Of a stretch of DNA of 64,000 bases, positions 12,428-22,738 are shown in pieces. The notes beneath the pieces were generated by a model. The model had not been told where the DNA came from, made no database searches, and worked only from the letters and a program-made list of their open reading frames with translations. Both the position numbers and the translations under genes were made by a program. The stretch is from Anaerolinea thermophila. Lineage in GTDB: Bacteria; Chloroflexota; Anaerolineae; Anaerolineales; Anaerolineaceae. The stretch lies in assembly GCF_020723905.1 (NCBI RefSeq), contig NZ_DYHZ01000004.1, forward strand, positions 241,199 through 305,198. The letters are read 5' to 3'. Every line of letters begins with the position of its first letter. Within the stretch, counting starts at the first letter, position 1.

Positions 12428-13657
12428 ATGTATTTATCTGGCTCCAGGTGGAGCATGACGCGCCGCAAACGGCGCGCCAACCCGCTCAGGCTGATGGTCT
12501 TGATTGCCGCCGTCGGGGTGATGCTGTACGTTAACCAGTTCGTCGTGCCCAACACCCCGCCGCTCTTTGTGCCTACCCCCACCCCGACCCGCTCTCCCGA
12601 ATCGTTCCTGCAGGAAGCCCGCGCGTTTGCCGCCGAAGGGCGCTTTACCCAGGCGGAAGCCGCCTACCAGCAAGCCCTGCAGGCAGATCCCAAGAACATC
12701 ACCATTTATCTGGAACTGGCGCGTCTGCAAGCCCTTTACGGCAAGTATGCCGAGGCGCAAAAGAACGCCGAGAATGCCATCCTGCTCAACCCCAACAGCA
12801 GTCTGGCGCATGCCATCCACGGATGGGCGCTGGGCTTGCAGGGCGAGTACCTGCCCGCTCAGGCAGAACTGAACAAAGCCATCGAAATGGAGCCCGGCAA
12901 CGGGCTGGCGTATGCCTATCTGGCAGAGGTGCTGGCACTGCAAAAAATCGAGGGGAAAGACGACCCCACCACGCTGGATAAAGCCATTGAAGCCTCGCGC
13001 AAGGCGGTGGAACTGGCGCCTGATCAGATGGAATCCTACCGCGCCCGCGGCTACGTGCTGGAGATCACCAGCAATTACGCCGATGCGGTGGTGGCGTTCC
13101 AGCAAGCCATTGCCCTCAACAGCAACCTTGCCGACCTGCACCTGGCGCTGGGACGCAACTACAAAGCCCAGGACATTTACGATAAAGCCATTGAAGAATT
13201 CAACAAAGCCATTGCCCTGCGACCCGACGATCCACGCCCCTACGTGGAGACAGCCCTGACCTACCTGCGCTACGGCGAGTTTGCCAAAGCCGCCCAGTAC
13301 GCCGAGCAAGCCATTCAGCAAGATCCCTCCGACCCCTTCCTGTACGGCTATCTGGGCACCATTCACTACCGCTCGCGCAACTACAATCAGGCGGTGAAGT
13401 TCCTGCGCCTTGCCACCCGCGGCGGACTCTCTGAGAGCGGTACGATTGTGCAGGGGCTGCCCCTGGATGCCACCAGCCAGTATCTCTACACCCGCTACGG
13501 CATCTCGCTGGCGTATGTGGGCGAGTGCGGCGAAGCCCTGCAAATTTCGCAGGCGCTCCAGCAAGCCTTCCCCGATGATGCGGTCAATCTGGACAACGCC
13601 GCCGAGATTGTGCGCATCTGTGAGACGGGCGGCGACCAGCCCACCCCCACCCCATAA
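12428..13657 (+). CDS. membrane-anchored TPR repeat protein
   Basis: One TM helix, P/T linker (PTPTPTRSPESF), then repeated TPR motifs (AEAAYQQALQADPKNITIYLELARLQ). Confidence 0.88.
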   Translation: MYLSGSRWSMTRRKRRANPLRLMVLIAAVGVMLYVNQFVVPNTPPLFVPTPTPTRSPESFLQEARAFAAEGRFTQAEAAYQQALQADPKNITIYLELARLQALYGKYAEAQKNAENAILLNPNSSLAHAIHGWALGLQGEYLPAQAELNKAIEMEPGNGLAYAYLAEVLALQKIEGKDDPTTLDKAIEASRKAVELAPDQMESYRARGYVLEITSNYADAVVAFQQAIALNSNLADLHLALGRNYKAQDIYDKAIEEFNKAIALRPDDPRPYVETALTYLRYGEFAKAAQYAEQAIQQDPSDPFLYGYLGTIHYRSRNYNQAVKFLRLATRGGLSESGTIVQGLPLDATSQYLYTRYGISLAYVGECGEALQISQALQQAFPDDAVNLDNAAEIVRICETGGDQPTPTP

Positions 13658-13660
13658 GCC

Positions 13661-15034
13661 ATGGCGCAAAAATACCTGTTCCGCAAACGGTCTTCTTCCA
13701 ACCCCTACACCATTCTGGCGCTTACGGTGGTCTTGCTGGCGCTGGTGGCGGTTCTGCGCGGCTTGCAAACGCAGCAAATTGAGCCGCTCTTTCTGCCCAC
13801 CCCCACCCCCACGCGCACCTCGAACTCTTACGCGCTGGAAGGGCAGACTCACTTTCAGGCGGGCAACCTGAAAGGCGCCATCGAAGCCTATCAGCAAGCC
13901 CTGCAGACCGAGCCCAACAACGCACGCATCTGGATGGAACTGGCGCAGATTCAAACCTACTCCTACAAATCGCTGACCACCCGCGAAGCCCAGCGCCAGC
14001 GTCTTGCCGAGGCGCTGGAATCGGCAAACCGCGCGGTGGAACTGGCGCCCGAAGACAGCAGTGCCTATGCCATCCGCGCTTTCGTGCGCGACTGGAACGC
14101 CGGACTGCTTGAATCGGGCGAGGAGCGCAGTCGCCTGCTGGTGGAAGCCGAGCAGGACGCTCAAAAAGCCCTCCTGCTGGATAAGAACAACGTGCTGGCG
14201 CTGGCGTACTCTGCCGAAATCCTCAACGACCAGCAGAAATGGGATCAAGCCCGCCAGTACATTCAACTGGCGGTGGAGCGCAACCCCAACCTGATGGATG
14301 TGTGGCGGGTGCAAGCCGCCATCCTCGAAACGCTGGGCGATTATCAGGGCGCCATTCAAGCCTACGACCGCGCCATCGAACTTGCCCCCAACCTCACCTT
14401 CCTGTATGTGCAGGCGGGCGTCATTTACCGTCATCTGGGCATGACCCAGACCCAGAAGAACGTTGCCATGCAGTATTACACCACCGCGCTGGATTACTTT
14501 GCCAAAGCGGTGAACAAAAACAAACAACTGGGCATCGAAGACCCCGTGCCGTATATCGCCATTGGTAAGGTGTACACTCAGATGGGCGAGTTTTTTGTGG
14601 CGGCACTGAATGCCAAGAAAGCTCTGCAGATTGACCCCTACAGCCCTGACCTGTACGGACAACTGGGCATGGTGTACTTCAAAGCCCGCAACTATGAGAC
14701 AGCCATCCCCGCCCTGCAGTGCGCGGTTGAGGGCTGTCCTCCGCAGGTGTCCTGCGAGGTGCGCGACTGCGACCCTGCCACCGACCCGCCGATTGAGATT
14801 CAGGGCATTCCCCTGGAACCCAATGACCCCGCCACGGTGGTGTATTACTACACCTACGGCTCGGTGCTTGCCGGAATGTACCGCCCCGTGGGCGAGACCA
14901 GAGACTACTGCGACCGCGCGCTGAAGGTTTTTGACCGGGTGCGGGCGCTCTACGCCAGCGACAGCACGGTGATGGGCATCGTGCAAGCCAGCGAGTCCAT
15001 CTGTGCGTCGTTTGGCATTACCCGCAATCCGTAA
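13661..15034 (+). CDS. membrane-anchored TPR repeat protein (paralogue of preceding gene)
   Basis: Same architecture: TM, LPTPTPTRTSNSYALEGQTHFQAGNLKGAIEAYQQALQTEPNN; 3 nt downstream of the previous stop. Confidence 0.88.
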   Translation: MAQKYLFRKRSSSNPYTILALTVVLLALVAVLRGLQTQQIEPLFLPTPTPTRTSNSYALEGQTHFQAGNLKGAIEAYQQALQTEPNNARIWMELAQIQTYSYKSLTTREAQRQRLAEALESANRAVELAPEDSSAYAIRAFVRDWNAGLLESGEERSRLLVEAEQDAQKALLLDKNNVLALAYSAEILNDQQKWDQARQYIQLAVERNPNLMDVWRVQAAILETLGDYQGAIQAYDRAIELAPNLTFLYVQAGVIYRHLGMTQTQKNVAMQYYTTALDYFAKAVNKNKQLGIEDPVPYIAIGKVYTQMGEFFVAALNAKKALQIDPYSPDLYGQLGMVYFKARNYETAIPALQCAVEGCPPQVSCEVRDCDPATDPPIEIQGIPLEPNDPATVVYYYTYGSVLAGMYRPVGETRDYCDRALKVFDRVRALYASDSTVMGIVQASESICASFGITRNP

Positions 15035-15046
15035 TACGGGGCGGCG

Positions 15047-15805
15047 TTATCGCGGAGCGGTTTCTTCCCGACGGGTGCGCGCTTCCAGCGCTTTGTAGAG
15101 CATGATGGAACCTGCCACCGCGGCGTTGAGCGATTCAATCCTGCCGCGCATGGGCAAACTTACCAGCACGTCGCAGTGCCGGCGAACCAGCGGGCGCATG
15201 CCTTCCCCCTCATTGCCCACCACCAGCACCAGCGCCCCATCCAGGCGCACGCGATCGTAAGGCTGGGCTTCGGACGAGCCTTCCAGCCCGACCACCCAGG
15301 CATCGGCATCTTCCTTGAAGGTTTCCAGCGCCTGTGCCAGGTTGGCTTGCGCCACCAGCAAGTGCTCGCTGGCGCCCGAAGAAGCCTGCACCACCGCAGG
15401 GGTGATGCCTGCCGCCCGCGCCAGCGGAATCACCACCCCGTGCACCCCCACCGCCTCGGCACTGCGCAACAGCGTGCCCAGATTCTGCGGATTCTGGATT
15501 AAATCCAGCCCCAGTGCCAGCAGGGGCTCGCCGCGCTGACGCGCCAGTGCGAGGATATCCTGCAGGGTGGCGTAGGGGTAGCCCGAACACTCCAGCGCCA
15601 CCCCCTGATGACTCTCACTCAAACTGTCCAGTTGCGCGCGGGGAACACGGGAAACAGGCACCCGCCGCGCGGCGCTCAGGGCAAGAATCTCTTCCACCCT
15701 GCCCTTTTCTTCCACCCCGCTGGCAATCAGCAGGCGGAAGAACTGCCTGCGGCGGGCGCGCAGGGCTTCGTAAACGGCATTTCTACCGCTGATCCACTCT
15801 TTCAC
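15047..15805 (-). CDS. rlmB: TrmH/SpoU family RNA 2'-O-methyltransferase (RlmB-like)
   Basis: [14 protein letters not shown]...[32 protein letters not shown]...[10 protein letters not shown]...[22 protein letters not shown]. Confidence 0.9.
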   Translation of the reverse strand: MKEWISGRNAVYEALRARRRQFFRLLIASGVEEKGRVEEILALSAARRVPVSRVPRAQLDSLSESHQGVALECSGYPYATLQDILALARQRGEPLLALGLDLIQNPQNLGTLLRSAEAVGVHGVVIPLARAAGITPAVVQASSGASEHLLVAQANLAQALETFKEDADAWVVGLEGSSEAQPYDRVRLDGALVLVVGNEGEGMRPLVRRHCDVLVSLPMRGRIESLNAAVAGSIMLYKALEARTRREETAPR

Positions 15806-17208
15806 TTCTCGTACCGCCAGAGGGTGCCTTCGCGGGTATCTTCGAGGGTCACGCCCAGCGCGGCGAGACGGTCGCGAATCATGTCGGAGAGCGCCCAGAG
15901 TTTCTGCTTGCGCAGTTCGCTGCGCACCTCCACCAGCAGGTCAATGAAGGGGGCGGCTTCCTGCGGTTTTCCCTCTTCCATGCGCAGACGCAGACCCAGC
16001 ACCCCCGCCAGTTCGCGCAGGACGTTTTGACCCACCGCCAGTTGTTCATCGGTAGCGCCCTCGGTGCGGGCGGTGTTGATGGCGCGCACCAGTTCAAAGA
16101 GATGGCTGAGCGCCCCCGCGGTGTTGAAGTCATCGTCCATGGCTTCCTTAAAGCCTGCGCGGGCGGCGCGCGCCGCCTCTTCCAGCGCCTTGACCGCCTC
16201 GGCGGAAATGCCCGCCGCCCCGGGCAAAGCCGGACGCAGGGCAGATTTCAGGCGCTCCAGGGCGCGTTCGGTCTGCTCGATGACCTCGTCGTTGAAGGTC
16301 AGGGGAGCGCGGTAGCCCGAGTTGAGCACCATCAGGCGCAGGACATCGGCATCGTGTCTGGCGAGGAACTCGTCAATGGTCACCAGATTACCCAGCGACT
16401 TGGACATCTTCTCGCCGCCGAACTGGAGCATGCCGTTGTGCACCCAGTAACGGGCAAAGGGTTTACCCGTGTAGGACTCGGACTGGGCAATCTCGTTTTC
16501 GTGGTGCGGGAAGATGAGGTCGTTGCCGCCGCCGTGGATGTCAATTTGCTCGCCGAGGTGGTGCAGGTTCATCGCCGAGCACTCGATGTGCCAGCCGGGG
16601 CGTCCTTTGCCCCAGGGGCTGTCCCAGGCGGGTTCGCCGGGTTTGGCGGCTTTCCACAGGGCAAAGTCCATGGGATGTTCCTTCTGTTCGCCCACCTCGA
16701 TGCGCGCGCCCGCCTGCATCTCGTCCAGTTTTCTGCCGGAGAGGCGTCCGTAATCCTCATCGCGGGTTACTCGGAAGTACACATCGCCGTTGGGAGCGGC
16801 GTAGGCATAACCCTTCTCGATCAAGCCCTGGATGATGGTGATGATCTGGTCAATTTCCTGCGTGGCGCGCGGGTTGATGGTTGCCGGAAGGACGTTGAGG
16901 TCTTCCAGATTCTTGCGGTATTCCTGAATGTGCATCTCCGCCAGCGCAAACGGATCCATGCCTAACTGGCTGGCGCGCAGGATGATTTTGTCGTCCACGT
17001 CGGTGTAGTTCATGGCGTGTTTGACCTCATAGCCGCGGTATTCCAGATAGCGGCGGATGATGTCGAACACCAGTGCCGACATGGCATGCCCCACATGGGC
17101 TTTGTTGTACACCGTCGGACCGCACACGTACATACGAACCTTACCCGGTTCGATGGTCTCGAAGGGTTCTTTCTTTCGGGTCAGGGTATTATAAATTTTC
17201 AAAGCCAT
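15802..17208 (-). CDS. cysS: cysteine--tRNA ligase
   Basis: [51 protein letters not shown]...MSKSLGN. Confidence 0.97.
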   Translation of the reverse strand: MALKIYNTLTRKKEPFETIEPGKVRMYVCGPTVYNKAHVGHAMSALVFDIIRRYLEYRGYEVKHAMNYTDVDDKIILRASQLGMDPFALAEMHIQEYRKNLEDLNVLPATINPRATQEIDQIITIIQGLIEKGYAYAAPNGDVYFRVTRDEDYGRLSGRKLDEMQAGARIEVGEQKEHPMDFALWKAAKPGEPAWDSPWGKGRPGWHIECSAMNLHHLGEQIDIHGGGNDLIFPHHENEIAQSESYTGKPFARYWVHNGMLQFGGEKMSKSLGNLVTIDEFLARHDADVLRLMVLNSGYRAPLTFNDEVIEQTERALERLKSALRPALPGAAGISAEAVKALEEAARAARAGFKEAMDDDFNTAGALSHLFELVRAINTARTEGATDEQLAVGQNVLRELAGVLGLRLRMEEGKPQEAAPFIDLLVEVRSELRKQKLWALSDMIRDRLAALGVTLEDTREGTLWRYEK

Positions 17209-17226
17209 AGGTCTTTCCCTCTTTTT

Positions 17227-18315
17227 TCATTCGTTTTCGCGTTCAGGACGGGCAAAAATCATGCGCCCGGCGGCGGTTTGCAGAACTTTGGTCACCACCA
17301 CATTGATTTCCTGATCCATGTAGTCGCGTCCATTCTCAACCACCACCATGGTGCCGTCATCCATGTAGCCCACCCCCTGAGATGGCTCTTTGCCTTCCTG
17401 GATGACGCGCACCTGAAGCATCTCGCCGGGGAGCAGGACCGACTTCACCGCATTTGCCAGTTCATTGATGTTGAGGATGGTGACGCCCTGCAGTTCGGCA
17501 ATGCGGTTGAGGTTGTAATCGTTGGTGAGGATGGGACAGCGCAGTTGACGGGCAAGGATGACCAGTTTGTCATCCACCTCGCGCACACCCTCCACATCCA
17601 GATCGGTGATGCGCACCGGGATGCCGGGCTCTTTCTGCAGTTGCGCGAGCACCTCCATGCCGCGCCTGCCGCGCTGACGGCGCAGGGCGTCTGGCGAATC
17701 GGCAATGTACTGCAGTTCGTTGAGCACGAAGCGCGGGATGAGCAGGGAGCCGGGCAGAAAACCGGTGCGGGCAATGTCGGCAATTCGTCCATCAATGATG
17801 ACGCTGGTATCCAGCAAGATGGTACGTTCTGCCATGGGAGCGCCCCCCTCGCCCGCCATGCCGGGGGCTCCGCCGCGCGAAAAGCCCTGCATCAGGGTAA
17901 AGAGGTCATCCTGCCGGGTGACAAACACCGAGACGCCCAGATACGCCATCACCAGCACGCCGATGAAAGGCATGACCTGCCCGAAGGGGGCGGGCAACAG
18001 CGAGAGCGGAAACGACAGCAGGGCGGCGATAATCAAGCCCACGATCAGCCCGATCAGCGATGCCAGCAGGGAGCGGGTGGACAGGCGGCTCAACTGCATG
18101 CGCAGAGATTTAATGGGGCGAGTGGTGAGATAAGGGGTCAGGATGAGTCCAATCAACGCGCCAACCATGCCGATGGTGAAGGCGTACTGTTCCACAGAAA
18201 AAATGAACTCGCCGGGGGTCTCATTTGCCAGCCTGCCCAGGTGAGTGCCCAGATATACGCCGAGGATGGAAAAGACGATCATGCCGATCAAGCGAGCCAC
18301 AAAATCAGCGCTCAT
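17227..18315 (-). CDS. PIN/TRAM domain membrane protein (YacL-like)
   Basis: N-terminal TM helices; ILLDTSVIIDGRIADIARTGFLPGSLLIPRFVLNELQYIADSPDALRRQRGRRG. Confidence 0.9.
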   Translation of the reverse strand: MSADFVARLIGMIVFSILGVYLGTHLGRLANETPGEFIFSVEQYAFTIGMVGALIGLILTPYLTTRPIKSLRMQLSRLSTRSLLASLIGLIVGLIIAALLSFPLSLLPAPFGQVMPFIGVLVMAYLGVSVFVTRQDDLFTLMQGFSRGGAPGMAGEGGAPMAERTILLDTSVIIDGRIADIARTGFLPGSLLIPRFVLNELQYIADSPDALRRQRGRRGMEVLAQLQKEPGIPVRITDLDVEGVREVDDKLVILARQLRCPILTNDYNLNRIAELQGVTILNINELANAVKSVLLPGEMLQVRVIQEGKEPSQGVGYMDDGTMVVVENGRDYMDQEINVVVTKVLQTAAGRMIFARPERENE

Positions 18316-18611
18316 GAATAATTCCTCCTTTTTTAAGGTGCAGAAAAAAATAAGAAGATAATTGCTGGTATTCTGGATGATAGCATGCCTTGAGGGGGTT
18401 CGTCAATGAGAAATGTGCCCTTTTCCCCTCGCCCTTCGGCAGATGAAAAGCCGCCGGGTGTTGTTGCTTCTCCACTCGAGGCGCTCCCTGCGGTGGTCTC
18501 TCCGGCAGACAAGCGGTGAACAGCGTCGAACTGCAAAAGAGGTCAAAAAAGGGTCAAGACGGCTTTCTTTTCGCTGACGATATGTTATTTTTAAGTGAGG
18601 GACGGGATGAT

Positions 18612-19553
18612 ATGCTCACAGAACTCAATCGGCGTTTGACGGAGACGGCGGAAGCCCTGCAACGAAAAAATGCCCTGATGCAAGAGAAGCAAACCACGGA
18701 GGAAGTGCTCTGGCGTCTGCGTCAGGATCTGGATGATCTGGAGGATCGCCTGCAAAAGTCGGCGGCGCGTCTGCAGGCGCTGGAAGGCGCTTCTCTGCAG
18801 GCGGGCTGGCACAGTCTGCTGGGAGACCGTGATGAGCAGGCGGCGCAGGCGCGCCAGGACCTTCAACGGCTCAAAGGGCAGGTGCAAAAGACGCGGCGGG
18901 CGGTACAGGAAGCCGAAGCCCGTCTGTCGGAACTGGAAGCGCAACTGGCGCAACTGATGGGGGTGGAAGATGCTTTTGAAAACCTGATGCTCCAGAAGGA
19001 ACAGGCGCTTCTCTCTGCCCGGCACCCCCTGAGCGCGGAACTGCAGGAAATCAACCGCCGCCAGCAAAGCCTGCACGCCGAAAAGCGCGAGATTGGTGAG
19101 GCACTGCAGGCAGGACTGGATGCGCTGGACAGGCTGAAGGAAGCCATTGAGGCGCTGGAGAGCGCCAGCGGGCTGGGCGTGTGGGACATACTGGGAGGCG
19201 GAGGGCTGGTAAGTGTCTTCAAGCATTCGCGCATTCGAGATGCCCGCGACCTGCTGGAACAGGCGCAGAGGGCTCTCAACCGTTTTGAGCGCGAACTGCG
19301 CGATGTGCAGTCTTCATCCGATTCTGATCTGCAGGTGGGCGGGCTGGAACTTTTCCTGGATATCTTTGCCGACGGTTTGCTGGTGGACGCGTGGGTGCAA
19401 AGTAAAGTCTCTGCCGCCCTGGATCGCGCCCGTGACCGGCACGCTGACCTCATTGCCGCGCTGAACCGGCTCAACCAGCGCTACCGGCAACTGGAGCGGG
19501 AAGAAGTCGACCTGCACAGGCGCCGCCGCGAAATCCTGACCGCCCCCGGCTAA
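18612..19553 (+). CDS. coiled-coil protein of unknown function
   Basis: Long heptad-rich E/Q/R/L stretches; start at 18612 after a GAGGGA-like site (ORF track start is 18516). Confidence 0.7.
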   Translation: MLTELNRRLTETAEALQRKNALMQEKQTTEEVLWRLRQDLDDLEDRLQKSAARLQALEGASLQAGWHSLLGDRDEQAAQARQDLQRLKGQVQKTRRAVQEAEARLSELEAQLAQLMGVEDAFENLMLQKEQALLSARHPLSAELQEINRRQQSLHAEKREIGEALQAGLDALDRLKEAIEALESASGLGVWDILGGGGLVSVFKHSRIRDARDLLEQAQRALNRFERELRDVQSSSDSDLQVGGLELFLDIFADGLLVDAWVQSKVSAALDRARDRHADLIAALNRLNQRYRQLEREEVDLHRRRREILTAPG

Positions 19554-19601
19554 TTTTCCGGATGGGATCTTTCCAGAAGGCAGGTGTAAAAAGGATGTGA
19601 A

Positions 19602-20300
19602 TCAGGGTTCAGCAGGTTCAGGGTGCGGGGCGGCAGAGGCTTTCCACAGGTCGCTCAGGTGCATCACCGGGCGGTAGGTGCGGCGGTGCAGGGGGCAGGG
19701 ACCCCACTGCTGAAGCGCACGGCGGTGACGGGCGGTGCCGTACCCCTTATGCACCTCAAAACCGTACTGCGGATACTGGCGGGCAAGGTCGCGCATCAGC
19801 GCATCGCGGGCCGTTTTTGCCAGCACCGAGGCGGCGGCAATGCTTAAACTACGCGCATCGCCCTTGATCAGGCTGGTTTGCGGGAGGGGGATCTCCGGCA
19901 GGCGCAGGGCGTCAATCAGCAGGTGGCGGGGGTAGAGGGCGCATTCCTGCAGGGCGCGCATCATCGCCAGGCGGGTTGCCGGGACAATGCCGTGGGTCTC
20001 GATCTCCTCCACGCTGGCAAAGCCCACTCCCCAGGCGAGGGCTGTCTCGCGAATCACGGCGGCGAACCCCTCGCGGGCTCTGGCGGTCATCTGTTTGGAA
20101 TCGCGCACGCCGTGCAGGTGTTTCAGTAAATCGGCATCGTCAGGGGGCAGAATCACCGCGGCGGCGGCAACCGGTCCCGCCCATGCGCCGCGTCCGGCTT
20201 CATCCAGACCGGCGGTGGGGAAGACACCTGCCTGCCAGAGGCTTTGCTCAAATTCCAGCGTGGGCAGAGGGGGAAGGTCAGCGAGGGGCTGGCGCGCCAT
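19602..20300 (-). CDS. rnhB: ribonuclease HII
   Basis: AGLDEAGRGAWAGPVAAAAVIL...LLIDALRLP...KGDARSLSIAAASVLAKTARD. Confidence 0.93.
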   Translation of the reverse strand: MARQPLADLPPLPTLEFEQSLWQAGVFPTAGLDEAGRGAWAGPVAAAAVILPPDDADLLKHLHGVRDSKQMTARAREGFAAVIRETALAWGVGFASVEEIETHGIVPATRLAMMRALQECALYPRHLLIDALRLPEIPLPQTSLIKGDARSLSIAAASVLAKTARDALMRDLARQYPQYGFEVHKGYGTARHRRALQQWGPCPLHRRTYRPVMHLSDLWKASAAPHPEPAEP

Positions 20301-21018
20301 CGTACAACCCCCGGCGGGCGTTCAGGCGGATGCGGATTAAATCGGCAAACATGGCGTAGGAGTCGCGCAGGACGCGAATCTTGCTCTCGGCGTTGTAGTA
20401 CCACGGGATGGGCACTTCCACCACGCGGTAGCCCATGCGCCGGGCAATGAAGAGCACCTCGACGTCAAATGTCCAGCCGTGCAGGGTCTGCAGGGGGAAG
20501 ATGCGATCGGCAATGTCGCCGCGGAAGCACTTGAAGCCGCACTGGGTATCCTGCAAGCCGGGCAGTGCCACCCAGCGCACCAGCGTGTTGAAGCCGCGCC
20601 CGATGATGTGGCGCAGGATGGGCTCGTGGTAGCGCACCGCGCCGGGGGCTTCGCGCGAGGCAATGGCAATTTCCACATCGGGCAGGGCGGGAGGGATGAA
20701 GCGGGAGATCTGCTCCACGGGCATGGAGAAGTCCACATCGCAGAACATGCGGTACTGTCCGTGCGCCGCCAGCATGCCGCGCTGAACGGCTAAGCCCTTG
20801 CCGCGCCGCTCGTCGGTGAGGGGAACGATATAGGGAAAGCGTGCGGCGTACTCTGCCAGCACCTCGCGGGTGCGGTCGGTACTGCCGTTTTCCACCACCA
20901 CCACCTCAAAGGCAAACGGTTGAGCGGAAAGGAAGGCGTGGAGACCCTCCAGCGCCGGGGGGAGACGGTGTTCTTCGTTGTGGGCGGGAAGGATGATGGA
21001 GAGGAAAGGGGCGCTCAC
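20278..21018 (-). CDS. family 2 glycosyltransferase (dolichyl-phosphate glucosyltransferase-like)
   Basis: LSIILPAHNEEHRLPPALEGL...VVVENGSTDRT...FCDVDFSMP...LQDTQCGFKCFRGDIA. Confidence 0.9.
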   Translation of the reverse strand: MSAPFLSIILPAHNEEHRLPPALEGLHAFLSAQPFAFEVVVVENGSTDRTREVLAEYAARFPYIVPLTDERRGKGLAVQRGMLAAHGQYRMFCDVDFSMPVEQISRFIPPALPDVEIAIASREAPGAVRYHEPILRHIIGRGFNTLVRWVALPGLQDTQCGFKCFRGDIADRIFPLQTLHGWTFDVEVLFIARRMGYRVVEVPIPWYYNAESKIRVLRDSYAMFADLIRIRLNARRGLYDGAPAPR

Positions 21019-21045
21019 GGTTGCCTGCCCGGCGATACCCGCCCG

Positions 21046-21369
21046 TTACAGAATGGGGACGCCCTTGAGCACATCCCGCGCTTCGGCAGTGTCGCCATCG
21101 CCACAGCGCACCCATTCAGCGCCGTTGTGGGAGACGAGGGTGACCGGCGCGCCCAACTCAAATTGATTGCCCCAGGGGGCAAGACGTTTGCCGCTGTAGA
21201 TCACCTGCCGGGCGCGCAGGCGCTGGATCAGTTCCTCGCGGCGCACCAGAATGTGATCGCCATACACGGCGCCCCGACGTTCATGGAGACGGACGAAATC
21301 AATCTTCCCCTCAGGGGTGTAATGGACGGCTTCGACAACTGCATCCACTTTGCGGGGTGCCTTTCCCAT
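21046..21369 (-). CDS. hypothetical protein
   Basis: MGKAPRKVDAVVEAVHYTPEGKIDFVRLHERRGAVYGDHILVRREELIQRL; start moved to 21369 because the longer ORF reads through the tRNA. Confidence 0.6.
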   Translation of the reverse strand: MGKAPRKVDAVVEAVHYTPEGKIDFVRLHERRGAVYGDHILVRREELIQRLRARQVIYSGKRLAPWGNQFELGAPVTLVSHNGAEWVRCGDGDTAEARDVLKGVPIL

Positions 21370-21395
21370 AAGGCTTCCATGCTCCTGTCTGGATA

Positions 21396-21436
21396 TGAAT
21401 TCAACCGCCAGCAAACCCGGCGGTTGGTTGAATTCA
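21396..21436. repeat. inverted repeat directly 3' of tRNA-Pro
   Basis: TGAATTCAACCGCC (21396-21409) versus GGCGGTTGGTTGAATTCA (21419-21436). Confidence 0.75.
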
Positions 21437-21437
21437 G

Positions 21438-21511
21438 TCGGGGTGGGCGGATTTGAACCGCCGACCACATGCCCCCAATGCACGTGCGCTACCGGACTGC
21501 GCTACACCCCG
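21438..21511 (-). tRNA. tRNA-Pro (anticodon TGG)
   Basis: Cloverleaf read by eye: acceptor CGGGGTG/CACCCCG, anticodon arm CGTGC-ATTGGGG-GCATG, T-loop GGTTCAAATCC. CCA not encoded. Confidence 0.93.
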
Positions 21512-21582
21512 GGCATGTACGAGTATAATCCGAATCGGGCGAAACCGTCAAGAAGCCCTTAAGAAGGGGGAAGAAGAGGCTT

Positions 21583-22290
21583 TTAGCGCAGGGAACCGGT
21601 ATGCAACGGCTTTGCTGACAGGTCTTCATTCCAGCGCCGGCTCACCCGTTTATGAATATACCAGGTATACGGCAATCCAAGATTGGTTTCAATGAGTGAA
21701 TTTACAACAACAGGCTGCCAGAGAGGCGGGCGGATGCCGTTAATCAGCAGTGCGGCTTCCCAGGCAAATTGAACGCCAATGCCGATTGCCAGCAACCAGA
21801 GGATGTTTACTTTTTCTCCTCCCTTCAGGTTTCGAAAGACGATAAAGGCATAGCCGATACAAAGAATCAGCGCCATGACGCCGTGATAGGACCCTGTGCC
21901 GCGCGAGATGGTTATTTCCGGAAACCCGCCCCCGAAGTTATGACTCAACTGCCCAACGGTGATCCACCCCAGGATGGGTAAAAGGGACCATTCGACCGCA
22001 TGACCATCGCCGTCCAGTAAAAGCCATATCCATGCGAAATTGGTAAACCCATAACTCATGCTCAACCACAGCAGGAACCAGAAAGGATCTGCGCCGTAAA
22101 CCTCTCGTGTGCCGAGAAGTTTGTAGAAAATCCCGAAATCAACCAGAAAATAGACCACACCCGCCAGCAGTCCCACAATGACAGCCAGCCTTCGTCTAAA
22201 GTAAAGCAGGAAAGCGGCAAAAAACAATAACCAGATGATGTCAAGGAAGATATAAAGCGAACTGAATGTCCGTGAAACGGTAAAATCCAT
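21583..22290 (-). CDS. hypothetical polytopic membrane protein
   Basis: Several hydrophobic helices (FLDIIWLLFFAAFLLYF, LAVIVGLLAGVVYFLVDF). Confidence 0.7.
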   Translation of the reverse strand: MDFTVSRTFSSLYIFLDIIWLLFFAAFLLYFRRRLAVIVGLLAGVVYFLVDFGIFYKLLGTREVYGADPFWFLLWLSMSYGFTNFAWIWLLLDGDGHAVEWSLLPILGWITVGQLSHNFGGGFPEITISRGTGSYHGVMALILCIGYAFIVFRNLKGGEKVNILWLLAIGIGVQFAWEAALLINGIRPPLWQPVVVNSLIETNLGLPYTWYIHKRVSRRWNEDLSAKPLHTGSLR

Positions 22291-22314
22291 CTGTTTCTCC
22301 TGCGGGTATCTGCC

Positions 22315-22731
22315 TTAACTGCGGAGATTCTGCATGAGTTTAATAGCCGTGGCAATCTCTACATTGAGGGTATCGCCGTTATGTTTTCCATACCTCGTGA
22401 TTTGAAGAGAATCCCCAAAAGCATCCATTGCAATGCCTGCATCCAGGGAGGAAAAGATTTGCACCCGTTCCGCATTGAAAAAGGTTTCAGCCTCTTCCTG
22501 GTTTTCGCCAAGCAAGATGAATTTTCGGTCAAATTCCGGGAAGGCGGTTAGATGGACACGTTGCAATCCTCTGAAGTTGGAAGCCCATCCAATCATGGAA
22601 TCCGCAAGCCTGTTCATGATGTTGCCCAGTCTGTCATCCAGGTCTGGCATTTGCATCAGGGCAAAATGGGGCAGTCGTAAGAATGGAGAAACTGCAACCA
22701 ATCGATCTTCCAGTTTCATATCGCTGTTCAA
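22315..22731 (-). CDS. hypothetical protein; likely 3' part of a frameshifted gene
   Basis: Apparent TTG start; the same frame reads back as KKTLDGDLYLYDGVLNSDMKLEDRL into the A8 run. Confidence 0.5.
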   Translation of the reverse strand: MNSDMKLEDRLVAVSPFLRLPHFALMQMPDLDDRLGNIMNRLADSMIGWASNFRGLQRVHLTAFPEFDRKFILLGENQEEAETFFNAERVQIFSSLDAGIAMDAFGDSLQITRYGKHNGDTLNVEIATAIKLMQNLRS

Positions 22732-22738
22732 GACCCCA

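Noticed and set aside
12434-14986. 850-aa minus-strand ORF antisense to the two TPR genes
   Set aside because: Composition (Gly/Val/His/Gln-rich, no recognisable domain) is typical of antisense frames in high-GC DNA; both sense genes have clear TPR content.
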